A stretch of DNA of 64,000 nucleotides from Virgibacillus ihumii. GTDB lineage: Bacteria; Bacillota; Bacilli; Bacillales; Amphibacillaceae. The notes under the pieces are model-generated. The model had not been told where the DNA came from. It ran no database searches and saw only the letters and a list, made by a program, of their open reading frames with translations. The stretch spans positions 496,001 through 560,000 of the forward strand of contig NZ_CACVAN010000001.1 of NCBI RefSeq assembly GCF_902726655.1. Reading direction: 5' to 3'. The position numbers and the translations under genes were made by a program. Shown here one piece after another: positions 31,273 to 40,353 of the stretch; position 1 is the stretch's first letter, and each line of letters begins with the position of its first letter.

Positions 31273-32181
31273 ATGGATAAAAGAAAGATCCTTACTTATG
31301 CTTTATGGCTTTACGGATTAAGTTTCGGTATAGCGGGTTTGTTTTTTCTCAGTGGACTAGGAAATAATGTAATTTTGTTAAGCATTTTCATGACAGGGTA
31401 TATGTTTTTTCCGCTGATTGCTGTTTTTATCGTGCAAAAATTGATATACAAGGAAACGATCGCTCGTCCGTTATTGCTCACGGGACGGCCAAGTTGGTGG
31501 TGGGTGGTCGCTGCTGTCTTTCCATTATTGCTTGTCGGGCTAACCGCATTGGTTGCTGTTTTGTTCCCGGGTACAACACTTGATTTGGGGATGGAAACGT
31601 ACATAAGTATGCTTGATCCAACTGCTGCGACTGCAATGACTGATTTATTTGAGATGTTGCCCTTCCATCCGCTATGGTTACTTGTCGGCCAGGCTTTTAT
31701 TGGTGGAATTACCATCAACGCCATTTTCGCCTTTGGAGAAGAAATCGGCTGGCGCGGATTTTTATTGAGGGAGTTACGATCACTCGGTTTTTGGAAAGCG
31801 TCTTTGCTCATAGGACTCATGTGGGGGCCGTGGCATGCGCCGCTCACTCTTTTTGCGGGTCATAACTATCCAAGCACTCCAGTTTTAGGTGTCTTGATGA
31901 TGACAGTGTTCTGTATGCTTCTGTCACCGATTTTGTCTTTTGTAACCATTAAATCGCGGTCCATCTTTTCTGCTGCATTTTTTCATGGAGTCATCAACGG
32001 CAGTGCTTCACTTGGCATAATGATTATAGCCGGTGGAAATCCGGAATTGCTTAATGGTTTGACAGGACTTGCCGGTTTCATTGTCTTGTCGGCAGTGAAC
32101 ATGATTATTTTTGTTTGTACACGAAGAACAATTAACCACAGTTTCAAAGCGACTTTTGCACATTCGGAGTCCGCTTCTTAA
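31273..32181 (+). CDS. CPBP-family intramembrane metalloprotease
   Basis: Polytopic membrane protein with about eight hydrophobic segments. It has the three CPBP/Abi (Rce1-like) motifs: EEIGWRGF near residue 157, GPWHAPL near 187 and FFHGVIN near 240, which form the glutamate/histidine active site. Bacterial members act in membrane-protein cleavage, bacteriocin self-immunity or unknown roles; no bacteriocin genes are adjacent apart from the unassigned small ORFs upstream. ATG 31273 lies 9 bases after GGAGG. 302 aa. Confidence 0.85.
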   Translation: MDKRKILTYALWLYGLSFGIAGLFFLSGLGNNVILLSIFMTGYMFFPLIAVFIVQKLIYKETIARPLLLTGRPSWWWVVAAVFPLLLVGLTALVAVLFPGTTLDLGMETYISMLDPTAATAMTDLFEMLPFHPLWLLVGQAFIGGITINAIFAFGEEIGWRGFLLRELRSLGFWKASLLIGLMWGPWHAPLTLFAGHNYPSTPVLGVLMMTVFCMLLSPILSFVTIKSRSIFSAAFFHGVINGSASLGIMIIAGGNPELLNGLTGLAGFIVLSAVNMIIFVCTRRTINHSFKATFAHSESAS

Positions 32182-32287
32182 ACACCTGAAATTATAAATG
32201 TTTTTCACAATATCCGATGTTTCTGTGTTTTTTAACATGTTGTATCGGGTAATTGGTAAATAGAATAAATAAAAGGAGATATGTCTA

Positions 32288-33712
32288 ATGCGTGATTATC
32301 TTAAACACTATATTAATGGCGAATGGGTTGACTCGTCTGGTTCAGAGACGATGGAAGTGATTAACCCAGCTACAGAGGAAGTTATGGGTCATATCAGTCT
32401 GGGGACGCAGGAAGATTTAGATAAGGCTGTCAGGGCAGCGCGAGACGCTTTTCCATCTTTTTCGCAAACTTCTAAAGAATATCGGATAGAATTGTTGGAG
32501 AAAATTGCAGACGAATATGAAAAACGCAAAGATGATCTGGTAGAAGTTATCACAGAGGAGTTGGGCTCACCACTCAAGCTCTCGGAAAAAGTTCATTATA
32601 TGATGGGCTACTCCCATTTCAAACAAGCAGCTGAGGAGCTTCGGAATTTTTCATTTACCGAAAAACGGGATAAATCAACGATTGTCAAAGAAGCGATTGG
32701 TGTCAGCGGCTTGATTACCCCGTGGAATTTTCCAACCAACCAGACCTCAACCAAGATTGCAAGTGCTTTTGCGGCAGGCAGTACCGTCATCTTAAAACCG
32801 GCAGAAATCACCCCTTATGCGGCGATGATTCTGGCAGATATTTTTGAAGCGGCAGGCCTTCCAAAAGGGGTGTTTAATCTTGTGAATGGTACGGGTGAAG
32901 GGGTTGGCAATGGCATCAGTTCCCATCCGGACATTGATTTTGTCTCCTACACAGGATCCGGTGTCGCGGGACGAAAAGTGATGGAGAATGCGGCGAAAGA
33001 TATTAAGAAAGTTGCACTGGAATTGGGTGGAAAATCACCGTTGATTGTGCTGGATGACGCTGATGTTCATAAAGCTGCTAAAATTGCTGTAGCAAACATC
33101 TCCAATAATACAGGTCAGGTTTGTACGGCAGCTACCCGTGTGCTTGTGCCGAAGACAATGAAACCGCAATTTGAAGAGGAAGTTAAAGCAGCTGTAGAAA
33201 AACTGACTGTCGGAGATCCCAAACAAGAAAATAAGATTGGTCCGCTTGTTGCGGAAAAACAATGGGATCGTGTCCAAGGCTACATTCAGAAAGGCATGGA
33301 TGAAGGTGCAAAAGTCCTCATTGGCGGTACAGGCAAGCCTGATGGACTGGAGCAGGGATATTTTGCAAAACCAACCGTATTCACGGATGTCAGCAATGAT
33401 ATGACGATTGCCCAGGAAGAAATTTTCGGGCCGGTAACGACTATTATTCCGTACGAAACGCTGGATGAGGCAATCGAAATCGCGAACGATACCATTTATG
33501 GTCTTGCGGGTTATGTAGTCGGCGAAGATCCTGAGACATTGCAAAAAGCGGCATCAGGAATCCGCGCTGGTCAGATCAGAGTCAATTCTGCCCCAACCGA
33601 TTTTTCCGCACCTTTTGGCGGTTTTAAACAATCTGGCATCGGACGCGAATGGGGTGACTTTGGGATTGAAGAATATCTTGAAGCTAAAGCCATTATGGGA
33701 CTTCCATCTTAA
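32288..33712 (+). CDS. NAD(P)-dependent aldehyde dehydrogenase
   Basis: Second ALDH-fold enzyme of the segment, only moderately similar to the first. Cofactor motif [12 protein letters not shown], base Glu in [11 protein letters not shown] and nucleophilic Cys in [12 protein letters not shown] are present. 474 aa, normal length. AAAAGGAGA lies upstream of the ATG. It is a single-gene unit with a strong terminator. Substrate unknown; sequence is of the general ALDH type (B. subtilis YcbD/AldX-like range). Confidence 0.88.
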   Translation: MRDYLKHYINGEWVDSSGSETMEVINPATEEVMGHISLGTQEDLDKAVRAARDAFPSFSQTSKEYRIELLEKIADEYEKRKDDLVEVITEELGSPLKLSEKVHYMMGYSHFKQAAEELRNFSFTEKRDKSTIVKEAIGVSGLITPWNFPTNQTSTKIASAFAAGSTVILKPAEITPYAAMILADIFEAAGLPKGVFNLVNGTGEGVGNGISSHPDIDFVSYTGSGVAGRKVMENAAKDIKKVALELGGKSPLIVLDDADVHKAAKIAVANISNNTGQVCTAATRVLVPKTMKPQFEEEVKAAVEKLTVGDPKQENKIGPLVAEKQWDRVQGYIQKGMDEGAKVLIGGTGKPDGLEQGYFAKPTVFTDVSNDMTIAQEEIFGPVTTIIPYETLDEAIEIANDTIYGLAGYVVGEDPETLQKAASGIRAGQIRVNSAPTDFSAPFGGFKQSGIGREWGDFGIEEYLEAKAIMGLPS

Positions 33713-33723
33713 CAAGTAATAAA

Positions 33724-33752
33724 AAGATCGGGCATCCGCCCGGTCTTTTTTT
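33724..33752 (+). terminator. Terminator after the second ALDH gene
   Basis: GATCGGGC pairs with GCCCGGTC across a 4-nt loop, followed by seven Ts. Confidence 0.9.
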
Positions 33753-33894
33753 ATATAATTGTGGATATACGAGATTAAGATCGGAATGCTAGTTAATTGA
33801 ATATTTCGTTTAGTTGTGTTACTTGAAAAACTAATGATACTTTGCAGACTATACGCATATGATCGATATGGGAAATTCACTGTGGGAGGTAAGG

Positions 33895-36426
33895 ATGTTC
33901 ATGTCGGGGGATTATCGGTCACGTATGGAACGGCGAAAAGGAGTATCTAATCCTGAAAGGAATAAAAGGAAAGCAGTTCTGTTTAAAAAGGTAATACTAT
34001 ATTGTCTCGTGGTGATGGTGCTGACAATATTGGCGGGGAGTATTTGGATTTTTTCAATCATCCGGAATGCACCGGAACTGTCGCCGGGCAAGCTGCAAAC
34101 TCCTTTTTCGTCACAAATTTTTGATAAGGACGGAGAATTAGTCACTACACTTTTCAAGGAGCAAAACCGGATTAAAGTTGATATACAGAAAGTACCGGAT
34201 AAGATGAAACGAGCAGTAACATCAGTTGAAGACAGACGTTATTACCAGCATAATGGCATTGATATACGTCGTATTGCAGGTGCATTGATTGCCAATATAC
34301 AAGAAGGATGGGGCTCTGAAGGCGGAAGTACCATAACCCAGCAGGTTGTAAAAAGAACGGTATTGTCGCCTGAAAAAACATTGACCCGAAAAATAAAAGA
34401 AGCGTATCTGGCAGTTCAGTTGGAACAAAAGTATTCTAAACAACAAATTTTACAGATGTACCTGAATAATATCTATTATGGCAACGGGGCTTACGGAATC
34501 GCAACGGCATCAAAAACATATTTTGGTATAAAAGACTTGTCCCAGCTCAATGTCTCGCAAATGGCCTTGCTTGCCGGTTTACCGAATGCTCCGAGCTATT
34601 ACGACCCGTTCGAATATCCCGAAAGAGCGGCAGATCGTCGTAGCGATGTTTTACATGCGATGGTGGTTACCGGGGCTATAACTAAGGAACAAGCGGAAAA
34701 AGCAGAATCGGTTCCTGTTAAGCAGCTGGTTATGAAACAAAAAAAGGTGAACCGTGATCAGGATCAACCTTATAAAGCGTTCGTTGATCAGGTTTATCAC
34801 GAATTGGTAGTGGAACGAAAGATTGTTTCGGATGAACAGTTTTATCAAGGCGGATTAAAAATATATACGACTTTGGATTCTGATGTTCAGAAAAAGGTGT
34901 ATCGCCTCTTGAAATCGGATGAGATCAATTATCCGGATAAACAATTTGAAGCCGGAATTGCGTTGACCGATACAAAAACTGGTGCGATTCGGGCAGTTGG
35001 CGGCGGAAGAGATTTTCTTTCGATTGGCGACACGAATTACGGCACTCAGGAAAAAAATCCACCAGGATCAACATTCAAGCCGATTATCGACTACGGTCCG
35101 GCAATTGAATACTTAAACTGGTCAACTGCCCATAGACTTGTTGATGAGCCTTATGCTTACAGTGACGGTACTCCGATTCATGAATGGGATGGTGAATATT
35201 GGGGAGAAATGACGATACGCCAGGCTTTGGCATGGTCTCGGAATATCCCGGCGCTGAAGACATTTCAGGCAGTTGGAACAGAGAAGGCAGCAGCTTTTGC
35301 GGGAAAGCTTGGAATAAAACTTGAAAAGCCGGTCTTTGAATCTGCAGCGATAGGTGGTCTCTCGTCCGGGGTAACACCGTTGCAGCTGGCAGGTGCCTAT
35401 GCAGCGTTTGGAAATGGGGGAATCTATCATAAGCCTTATACGGTAACGAAAATTGTTTTTCAGAATGGGAATGAAAAAAAGATGGATCTCGATTCTGCTC
35501 CGGCAATGCATGACTACACGGCCTATATGATTACCGATATGCTGAAAACGGTGATAAACTCCGGAACGGGAACCGCAGCAGCTATACCCGGGGTTCCGGT
35601 AGCGGGGAAAACGGGATCTACCAACATTCCTGAGCATCTGAGAGAAAAATATAACATTGGCGATGGCTTGCTTGATTCATGGTTTGTCGGTTACACCACA
35701 CAATACAGTGCAGCGATTTGGACCGGTTATCCGAAATTTGAAGATGGCGACAGTATTCACTATATTCGTTATAACGGATCTGAGGATATAGCAAAAGAGA
35801 TTTTTCAAAAATTGATGGGAAGCCTGTCAAACCCGAATACACCAGATTTTGAAAGACCGGATTCCGTTGTTGTCTCGGGAGATGCGCTTTATGTTCAAGA
35901 AGCAAAGCAGGTAAGTTCCCGTTCTGCCAATCAGAGGGAAGAGGAACCGGAAAGAGAAGGTACAGTACAAGAACAATCAGACCTGTCTGCGGAAAACAAA
36001 AGGGAAGATGCTTCTGAGCAAGACCCGACGGATGATTCTGTGATCCGGGAGAAAAAGGAACAATCGGAAGACAAAAAATCAGAAGTAGAAAATAAGCATT
36101 CGGAAGATAGGAAAAATCAACTGGGGGGAGAACATCCAACAGACCAGGAAGATTCAAATAATAAAGATCAGGGTGCAAATCAAGAACAGAATGATGAGCA
36201 GAATAACGACCATCAGCAAGACGAAAACAAAAAGGAAGAAGATCCCCCTAAGCCCGATGATGAAAGCGAACAGGAGGACAGTTCGGATTCAGAAGAAAAA
36301 ACAGAAGGTCATGATAGTAGCCATGATGACGATATCCCGGGTGAAACCGGAGAAAATAATGAACATAATAATGAAGAAAACAAACAAGGGAACGGGAAAA
36401 AGGAGAGGGATGGCAAGGAAACTTAA
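33895..36426 (+). CDS. Class A penicillin-binding protein (PBP1A family) with acidic tail
   Basis: Bifunctional cell-wall synthase. A cytoplasmic basic N terminus and one transmembrane helix (about residues 35-60) precede the GT51 glycosyltransferase domain with catalytic Glu112 (EDRRYYQHNGID) and GGSTITQQ. The transpeptidase domain has Ser392 (PGSTFKP), Ser448 (SRN) and Lys572 (KTG). From about residue 680 to 843 the protein is a disordered tail dominated by Glu, Asp, Asn, Gln and Lys. ATG 33895 lies 5-6 bases after GGGAGG. It is not linked to recU as B. subtilis ponA is, so it is probably an accessory paralog. Confidence 0.92.
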   Translation: MFMSGDYRSRMERRKGVSNPERNKRKAVLFKKVILYCLVVMVLTILAGSIWIFSIIRNAPELSPGKLQTPFSSQIFDKDGELVTTLFKEQNRIKVDIQKVPDKMKRAVTSVEDRRYYQHNGIDIRRIAGALIANIQEGWGSEGGSTITQQVVKRTVLSPEKTLTRKIKEAYLAVQLEQKYSKQQILQMYLNNIYYGNGAYGIATASKTYFGIKDLSQLNVSQMALLAGLPNAPSYYDPFEYPERAADRRSDVLHAMVVTGAITKEQAEKAESVPVKQLVMKQKKVNRDQDQPYKAFVDQVYHELVVERKIVSDEQFYQGGLKIYTTLDSDVQKKVYRLLKSDEINYPDKQFEAGIALTDTKTGAIRAVGGGRDFLSIGDTNYGTQEKNPPGSTFKPIIDYGPAIEYLNWSTAHRLVDEPYAYSDGTPIHEWDGEYWGEMTIRQALAWSRNIPALKTFQAVGTEKAAAFAGKLGIKLEKPVFESAAIGGLSSGVTPLQLAGAYAAFGNGGIYHKPYTVTKIVFQNGNEKKMDLDSAPAMHDYTAYMITDMLKTVINSGTGTAAAIPGVPVAGKTGSTNIPEHLREKYNIGDGLLDSWFVGYTTQYSAAIWTGYPKFEDGDSIHYIRYNGSEDIAKEIFQKLMGSLSNPNTPDFERPDSVVVSGDALYVQEAKQVSSRSANQREEEPEREGTVQEQSDLSAENKREDASEQDPTDDSVIREKKEQSEDKKSEVENKHSEDRKNQLGGEHPTDQEDSNNKDQGANQEQNDEQNNDHQQDENKKEEDPPKPDDESEQEDSSDSEEKTEGHDSSHDDDIPGETGENNEHNNEENKQGNGKKERDGKET

Positions 36427-36448
36427 TCGGTTAGAAAAGCGAGAAATA

Positions 36449-36456
36449 TAAGTTTA
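36449..36456. repeat. Target-site duplication, left copy
   Basis: TAAGTTTA directly left of the insertion sequence; an identical copy is at 37831-37838. Confidence 0.9.
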
Positions 36457-37830
36457 GGGAGTGTAATATTAACTGTGTAAGTAGGAATGCGTACGGTTCT
36501 TACTCACACAGTTTTTTTATTTGGTAAAATAGAATTACTAGACTAGAGGAGTGATTTTTATGGCAAAGCCGAAAAGAAATCCTTACTCCGAAGAATTAGC
36601 GAACAAGATTATTGAAGAATACCAGCCAAAGTCCGTTGAAGATATGCAGGACGCCCTAAAAGATATATTTGGACCCATGTTTGAATCTATGTTAAAGGGA
36701 GAGATGAATCATCATTTGGGGTATGAATCGAATGATAAAGCCGAAAAGGACACAGAGAACAGGCGGAATGGATATGGTAAGAAAAACATTCATACCAGTT
36801 CAGGTGCATTGGATATTCAAGTCCCTCGGGATCGTGACGGGTCATTTAATCCAAAACTTATCCCTAAACGGAAAAAGGATGTTTCGGCTATTGAAAGCAA
36901 GGTGATAGCCATGTATGCCCGTGGAATGTCCCAACGTGATATCTCCTCCACGGTGGAAGATATCTATGGTTTTTCGGTTTCCCATGACATGGTTTCGGAC
37001 ATTACAGACAGTGTATTACCTGATTTGGAAGAATGGCAGGCGAGGCCTTTAAGTAACTGTTATGCTTTCGTATTTGTGGACTGCATGTATACGACTATCC
37101 GGAACCAATATGAGACAAAGAAATATGCCGTCTATACGATTCTTGGCTACACCATGGAGGGAACAAAAGAAATACTTGGGCTATGGCTAAATGAAACAGA
37201 AAGCAAGCATAAGTGGATGCAGATTTTTGATGAAATCAAAGCCAGAGGAGTGGAGGACATTTTCTTTATTTCCATGGATGGTGTCAGTGGATTGGAGGAA
37301 GGAGCACAAGCCATTTTTCCAAACGTTGTCGTTCAACGCTGCATGGTTCACCTGATACGTAATTCTGTAAAATACGTTCCAAGCAAGGATTATAAGCCAT
37401 TTACTCAAGCATTAAGAAAGGTATATGGTGCACCAAGTTTAAAAGCTTGTCACAGTGCCTTTGAATCCTTTAAACAACAATGGGCTGCCTATCCGGGGGC
37501 GATTGATGTTTGGATACGAAATTTTAATCATGTTGAACAGCTTTATGATTATGGAAGTGCCATACGCAAAGTCATGTATACTACAAACGCCGTAGAAAGT
37601 ATCCACTCCAGCTTTCGAAAAGTAACGAAAAAAGGAGCATTCCCCAACGAGAATGCCCTGTTAAAACTATTGTTTTTACGAATTCGGGAACTGGAAGACA
37701 AATGGGATGGCGGACATCTCCGGAACTGGGCTATGGTTATGAACCAGCTTCTTGTACATGATCATTTCAAAGACAGGGTCTTAAAATATCTTGAGTAAGT
37801 TATGACTTACACACTTTATTTGACAAACCC
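36457..37830 (+). mobile_element. IS256-family insertion sequence, intact (1374 bp)
   Basis: The element begins GGGAGTGT and ends ACAAACCC. Imperfect terminal inverted repeats of about 26 bp share TGTGTAAGT at their inner ends, like IS256 termini. It is flanked by a perfect 8-bp direct repeat (TAAGTTTA), the duplication size typical of this family. It carries one complete transposase gene. Confidence 0.95.
36560..37798 (+). CDS. IS256-family transposase
   Basis: DDE-type mutator-family transposase, 412 aa, uninterrupted. Recognisable blocks are NRRNGYGKKN and VPRDRDGSF at the N terminus, the metal-binding Asp in FVFVDCMYTTIR (first D), ISMDGVSGLEEG (second D), and the C-terminal TTNAVESIHSSFRK (Glu). 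ATG 36560 is preceded by GAGGAG; an in-frame GTG at 36551 is less likely. It appears functional. Confidence 0.96.
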   Translation: MAKPKRNPYSEELANKIIEEYQPKSVEDMQDALKDIFGPMFESMLKGEMNHHLGYESNDKAEKDTENRRNGYGKKNIHTSSGALDIQVPRDRDGSFNPKLIPKRKKDVSAIESKVIAMYARGMSQRDISSTVEDIYGFSVSHDMVSDITDSVLPDLEEWQARPLSNCYAFVFVDCMYTTIRNQYETKKYAVYTILGYTMEGTKEILGLWLNETESKHKWMQIFDEIKARGVEDIFFISMDGVSGLEEGAQAIFPNVVVQRCMVHLIRNSVKYVPSKDYKPFTQALRKVYGAPSLKACHSAFESFKQQWAAYPGAIDVWIRNFNHVEQLYDYGSAIRKVMYTTNAVESIHSSFRKVTKKGAFPNENALLKLLFLRIRELEDKWDGGHLRNWAMVMNQLLVHDHFKDRVLKYLE

Positions 37831-37838
37831 TAAGTTTA
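37831..37838. repeat. Target-site duplication, right copy
   Basis: TAAGTTTA directly right of the insertion sequence, identical to 36449-36456. Confidence 0.9.
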
Positions 37839-37980
37839 TAATCGTGTAATTGAAATCTCTGATAATGAAACTCTCTATTATACCAAAAGCACTGGATTAT
37901 CAACTTTCTGGGCGGCGCTGCTGAACAACCCAACCATTGATATACAAAATGAGATTACCTCCGAATACATTGTGAGGTAA
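37834..37980 (+). pseudogene. C-terminal gene remnant next to the IS
   Basis: A frame of 48 codons with protein-like composition (TLYYTKSTGLSTFWAALLNN, ending ITSEYIVR) runs to a stop at 37978-37980 but has no start codon. When the IS and one duplication are removed, the same frame meets a stop (TAA) at the junction, so the gene was already broken or rearranged before insertion. Not recognised. Confidence 0.35.
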
Positions 37981-37988
37981 TCTCATTT
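37947..37988. terminator. Bidirectional hairpin terminator
   Basis: A perfect 15-bp stem (AAATGAGATTACCTC and its complement) with a 12-nt loop, followed on the + strand by a T-rich run. It serves the minus-strand methyltransferase gene whose stop is 3 bp away, and may end the remnant's unit. Confidence 0.85.
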
Positions 37989-37991
37989 TAG

Positions 37992-38753
37992 TTATTTTTC
38001 CACTAAAACCATCCATTCATCAATGGCAAAAGAGCTTATTTTACTGTCCTTAAATTCAACCTGGAAATAATCACGTATATCAGCGGACGCGTTCAAAATG
38101 AACTCATTTACTTCTTTAATTTTGTCTTTTTCCTCCAATGTCCGGTGTACCCATTCCTTATACGGCAAAACCTTCTTTCTCATCGTCTCCATACTGATTT
38201 TTAGGTCATTTTGTTTTAATAGTTTCTTCCATTCCGATATTGACCGTGATCGAACATGGCTGTAGTCACGCATTTTTTCCAATGAATTAACGAACATATC
38301 ATACGTGTTATTTTTGGGAGCGATGTTATCGATGAACAGAAATTTACCATTTGGTTTTAGAACGCGGTACACTTCAGAGATGAACAGTTCCGGACCGGGA
38401 AAATGATGTGCTGCAATTCTGCATGTGATAATATTAAACGCATTGTTTTCAAATGGTAAATTTTCTGCATCAGCAACCTGATAACTGATATTTTTGAAGT
38501 CTTGTAAATGTTCCGCAGTGTTAGTAAGCATTGCTTCTGTAATATCAGTAGCAGTGATTTGCTTTACATGGGGTGCCAGTTTTTTGGCGACATGGCCGCC
38601 GCCAGTGGCGATATCAAGGACGTGTTCTGTAGAATCCGGATTCAACCAGTCAATCATTAATGATAAATCTTTTCCAGTGGAATGGGTGGAACTTGTTACA
38701 TACGCATCATTGTTTTTAGAAAATACCCGTTTTACATTATCCTTTTCAGACAT
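37992..38753 (-). CDS. Class I SAM-dependent methyltransferase (UbiE/YcgJ type)
   Basis: 253-residue Rossmann-fold methyltransferase. Motif I VLDIATGGGHVAKKLAP lies near residue 46, the acidic motif II ITATDITEAM follows, then VADAENLPFENNAFNIITCRIAAHHF and the VLKPNGKFLFID post-motif. The methyl acceptor cannot be told. It is transcribed away from the LysR gene with a shared 114-bp AT-rich intergenic region (38754-38867), so the regulator may control it. Confidence 0.88.
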   Translation of the reverse strand: MSEKDNVKRVFSKNNDAYVTSSTHSTGKDLSLMIDWLNPDSTEHVLDIATGGGHVAKKLAPHVKQITATDITEAMLTNTAEHLQDFKNISYQVADAENLPFENNAFNIITCRIAAHHFPGPELFISEVYRVLKPNGKFLFIDNIAPKNNTYDMFVNSLEKMRDYSHVRSRSISEWKKLLKQNDLKISMETMRKKVLPYKEWVHRTLEEKDKIKEVNEFILNASADIRDYFQVEFKDSKISSFAIDEWMVLVEK

Positions 38754-38867
38754 ATTATCATCTCCAAATTAAAAGATACTTTAATCATATCGAAGTACAT
38801 GCAATAAATATAATATTCGTTTATAATCAAAAGTAATAACAATTAATTATCAAAAGAGGCGTTTAGT

Positions 38868-39728
38868 ATGAAAATTGAGGATTACGAATTATTGCTGAAA
38901 TTAAATGAGGTAGGGACGATTCGGGGGACGGCTAAGGCAATTTTAATTTCCCAGCCAGCAGTTACCCAGCGGTTAAAATATATTGAGGAATACTTCGGTG
39001 AGATGATTTTTATCCGAACATCCAAACGGTTAATGCCCACTCCTGCCGGTGAAATGATTTTAACGCATGCGAAAGAAGTGATCAATCGCGAAGAAATCAT
39101 CAAAAATTCGCTCTCACAATCCAGTCATGAAGTCCAGGGTACACTGTCAATTGCTTGTTCCACACTTGTCAGTCAGCGGTTTTTACCGTCAATTTTGTCC
39201 AAATACACTAAAAAGTTTCCGAAAGTGGCGATTGATCTTGTCACAGGGATCAGTGAAGATATCAAAAAGGGTCATAAAAAGTATCATGTATCCATTATCC
39301 GTGGTGAAAAATTGAAGGAGACCGTAAGTGAACCGCTTTTTGATGATCGATTATATATATTTGATACCGAACCCTTTCCGAAAAACAAACTTAAAGAACG
39401 GCCACTTATCTCGTTTAAAAGTGATGACAGTATGCATGAACAGGTGGATAATTGGCTCTATTACCATCAGGATCAGCTGAAGCCGGTGAAAAACATACGG
39501 GTGGATCAGATTGAAACGTGTAAACAGTTCATGAAAGAGGGGTTGGGGATGGCAGTGTTGCCTGAAAGTGTATCTGATTCGATGATGGAACAATATCCGC
39601 ACATATCGATGGAACTGGGCGGGGAACCAGTAACAAGGGACACATGGGTATGTTATCAGGACGGGGTTCGCAATTTGCCACAGGTTGATGAATTTATAAA
39701 GGCACTGCTGGATGAAAAGTTCCTGTGA
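38868..39728 (+). CDS. LysR-family transcriptional regulator
   Basis: 286-residue LTTR with an N-terminal winged helix-turn-helix (GTIRGTAKAILISQPAVTQR) and a C-terminal periplasmic-binding-type effector domain (from about residue 90). Divergent placement against the methyltransferase gene is the classical LysR arrangement; it may also affect the ohr gene 63 bp downstream. Effector unknown. Confidence 0.9.
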   Translation: MKIEDYELLLKLNEVGTIRGTAKAILISQPAVTQRLKYIEEYFGEMIFIRTSKRLMPTPAGEMILTHAKEVINREEIIKNSLSQSSHEVQGTLSIACSTLVSQRFLPSILSKYTKKFPKVAIDLVTGISEDIKKGHKKYHVSIIRGEKLKETVSEPLFDDRLYIFDTEPFPKNKLKERPLISFKSDDSMHEQVDNWLYYHQDQLKPVKNIRVDQIETCKQFMKEGLGMAVLPESVSDSMMEQYPHISMELGGEPVTRDTWVCYQDGVRNLPQVDEFIKALLDEKFL

Positions 39729-39791
39729 TGTTTAATTTTTTTCATAAAAGGAACACTCATTATATAATCAGATATCAAGGAGTGATTATAC

Positions 39792-40211
39792 ATGAGTGAA
39801 ATAATTTTTACATCAAGCGCAACAGCGAAAAATGGTCGGGACGGACATGTTAAGTCTGAAGACGGATTAATAGACTTGGATTTGGTTAATCCGGCTAGTA
39901 ACAAAGAAGATAAAGGTTCGAACCCGGAGCAGCTTTTTGCAGCAGCATATTCTGCATGCTATGACGGTGCACTTAATTTAGTAGCATCAAAGCAAAAAAA
40001 AGATATTGACTCCGAAACTACTGCAGATGTAAGTTTCTGTAAAGATCCTGACGATGGTGGTTTTAAAATCGCAGCAACCTTGAACATTAATATTAAAGGT
40101 GTCAGTCAGGATGAGGCGGACAAATTGGCTGAAGATGCCCATCAGGCTTGCCCGTATTCCAAAGCTACCAGGGGAAATATTGATGTTACATTAAATCCTA
40201 AAGCGGTATAA
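39792..40211 (+). CDS. Organic hydroperoxide resistance protein (Ohr/OsmC family)
   Basis: Thiol peroxidase that reduces organic hydroperoxides. The two redox cysteines lie in YSACYDGAL (near residue 56) and ACPYSKATRGN (near 120), matching the Ohr subgroup rather than OsmC. 139 aa. AAGGAGTGA precedes the ATG. No MarR-type OhrR gene is adjacent; the upstream gene is a LysR regulator, which is unusual for ohr. Confidence 0.92.
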   Translation: MSEIIFTSSATAKNGRDGHVKSEDGLIDLDLVNPASNKEDKGSNPEQLFAAAYSACYDGALNLVASKQKKDIDSETTADVSFCKDPDDGGFKIAATLNINIKGVSQDEADKLAEDAHQACPYSKATRGNIDVTLNPKAV

Positions 40212-40223
40212 TCATAAAAGATG

Positions 40224-40267
40224 GATCAGGACATTGATTACAATCGGTCGGTGTCCTGATTTTTTTG
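40224..40267 (+). terminator. Terminator after ohr
   Basis: ATCAGGACA pairs with TGTCCTGAT, ending in seven Ts. Confidence 0.85.
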
Positions 40268-40310
40268 TAACGTCAGAAAGTACAAATTAAGGTTGACCTT
40301 ATAAAAAGAT

Positions 40311-40341
40311 GAAAACGCAGATCAGATTTTCTGCGTTTTCA
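40311..40341 (-). terminator. Terminator of rqcH
   Basis: GAAAACGCAGA pairs with TCTGCGTTTTC just after the minus-strand rqcH stop; a T-rich run follows on that strand. Confidence 0.75.
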
Positions 40342-40353
40342 ATATCATTTATT

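Noticed and set aside
36173..36451. 92-codon frame overlapping the PBP acidic tail
   Set aside because: Low-complexity shadow of Glu/Asp codons read in another frame; the last 13 codons follow a GGAGAGG but are too short to support.
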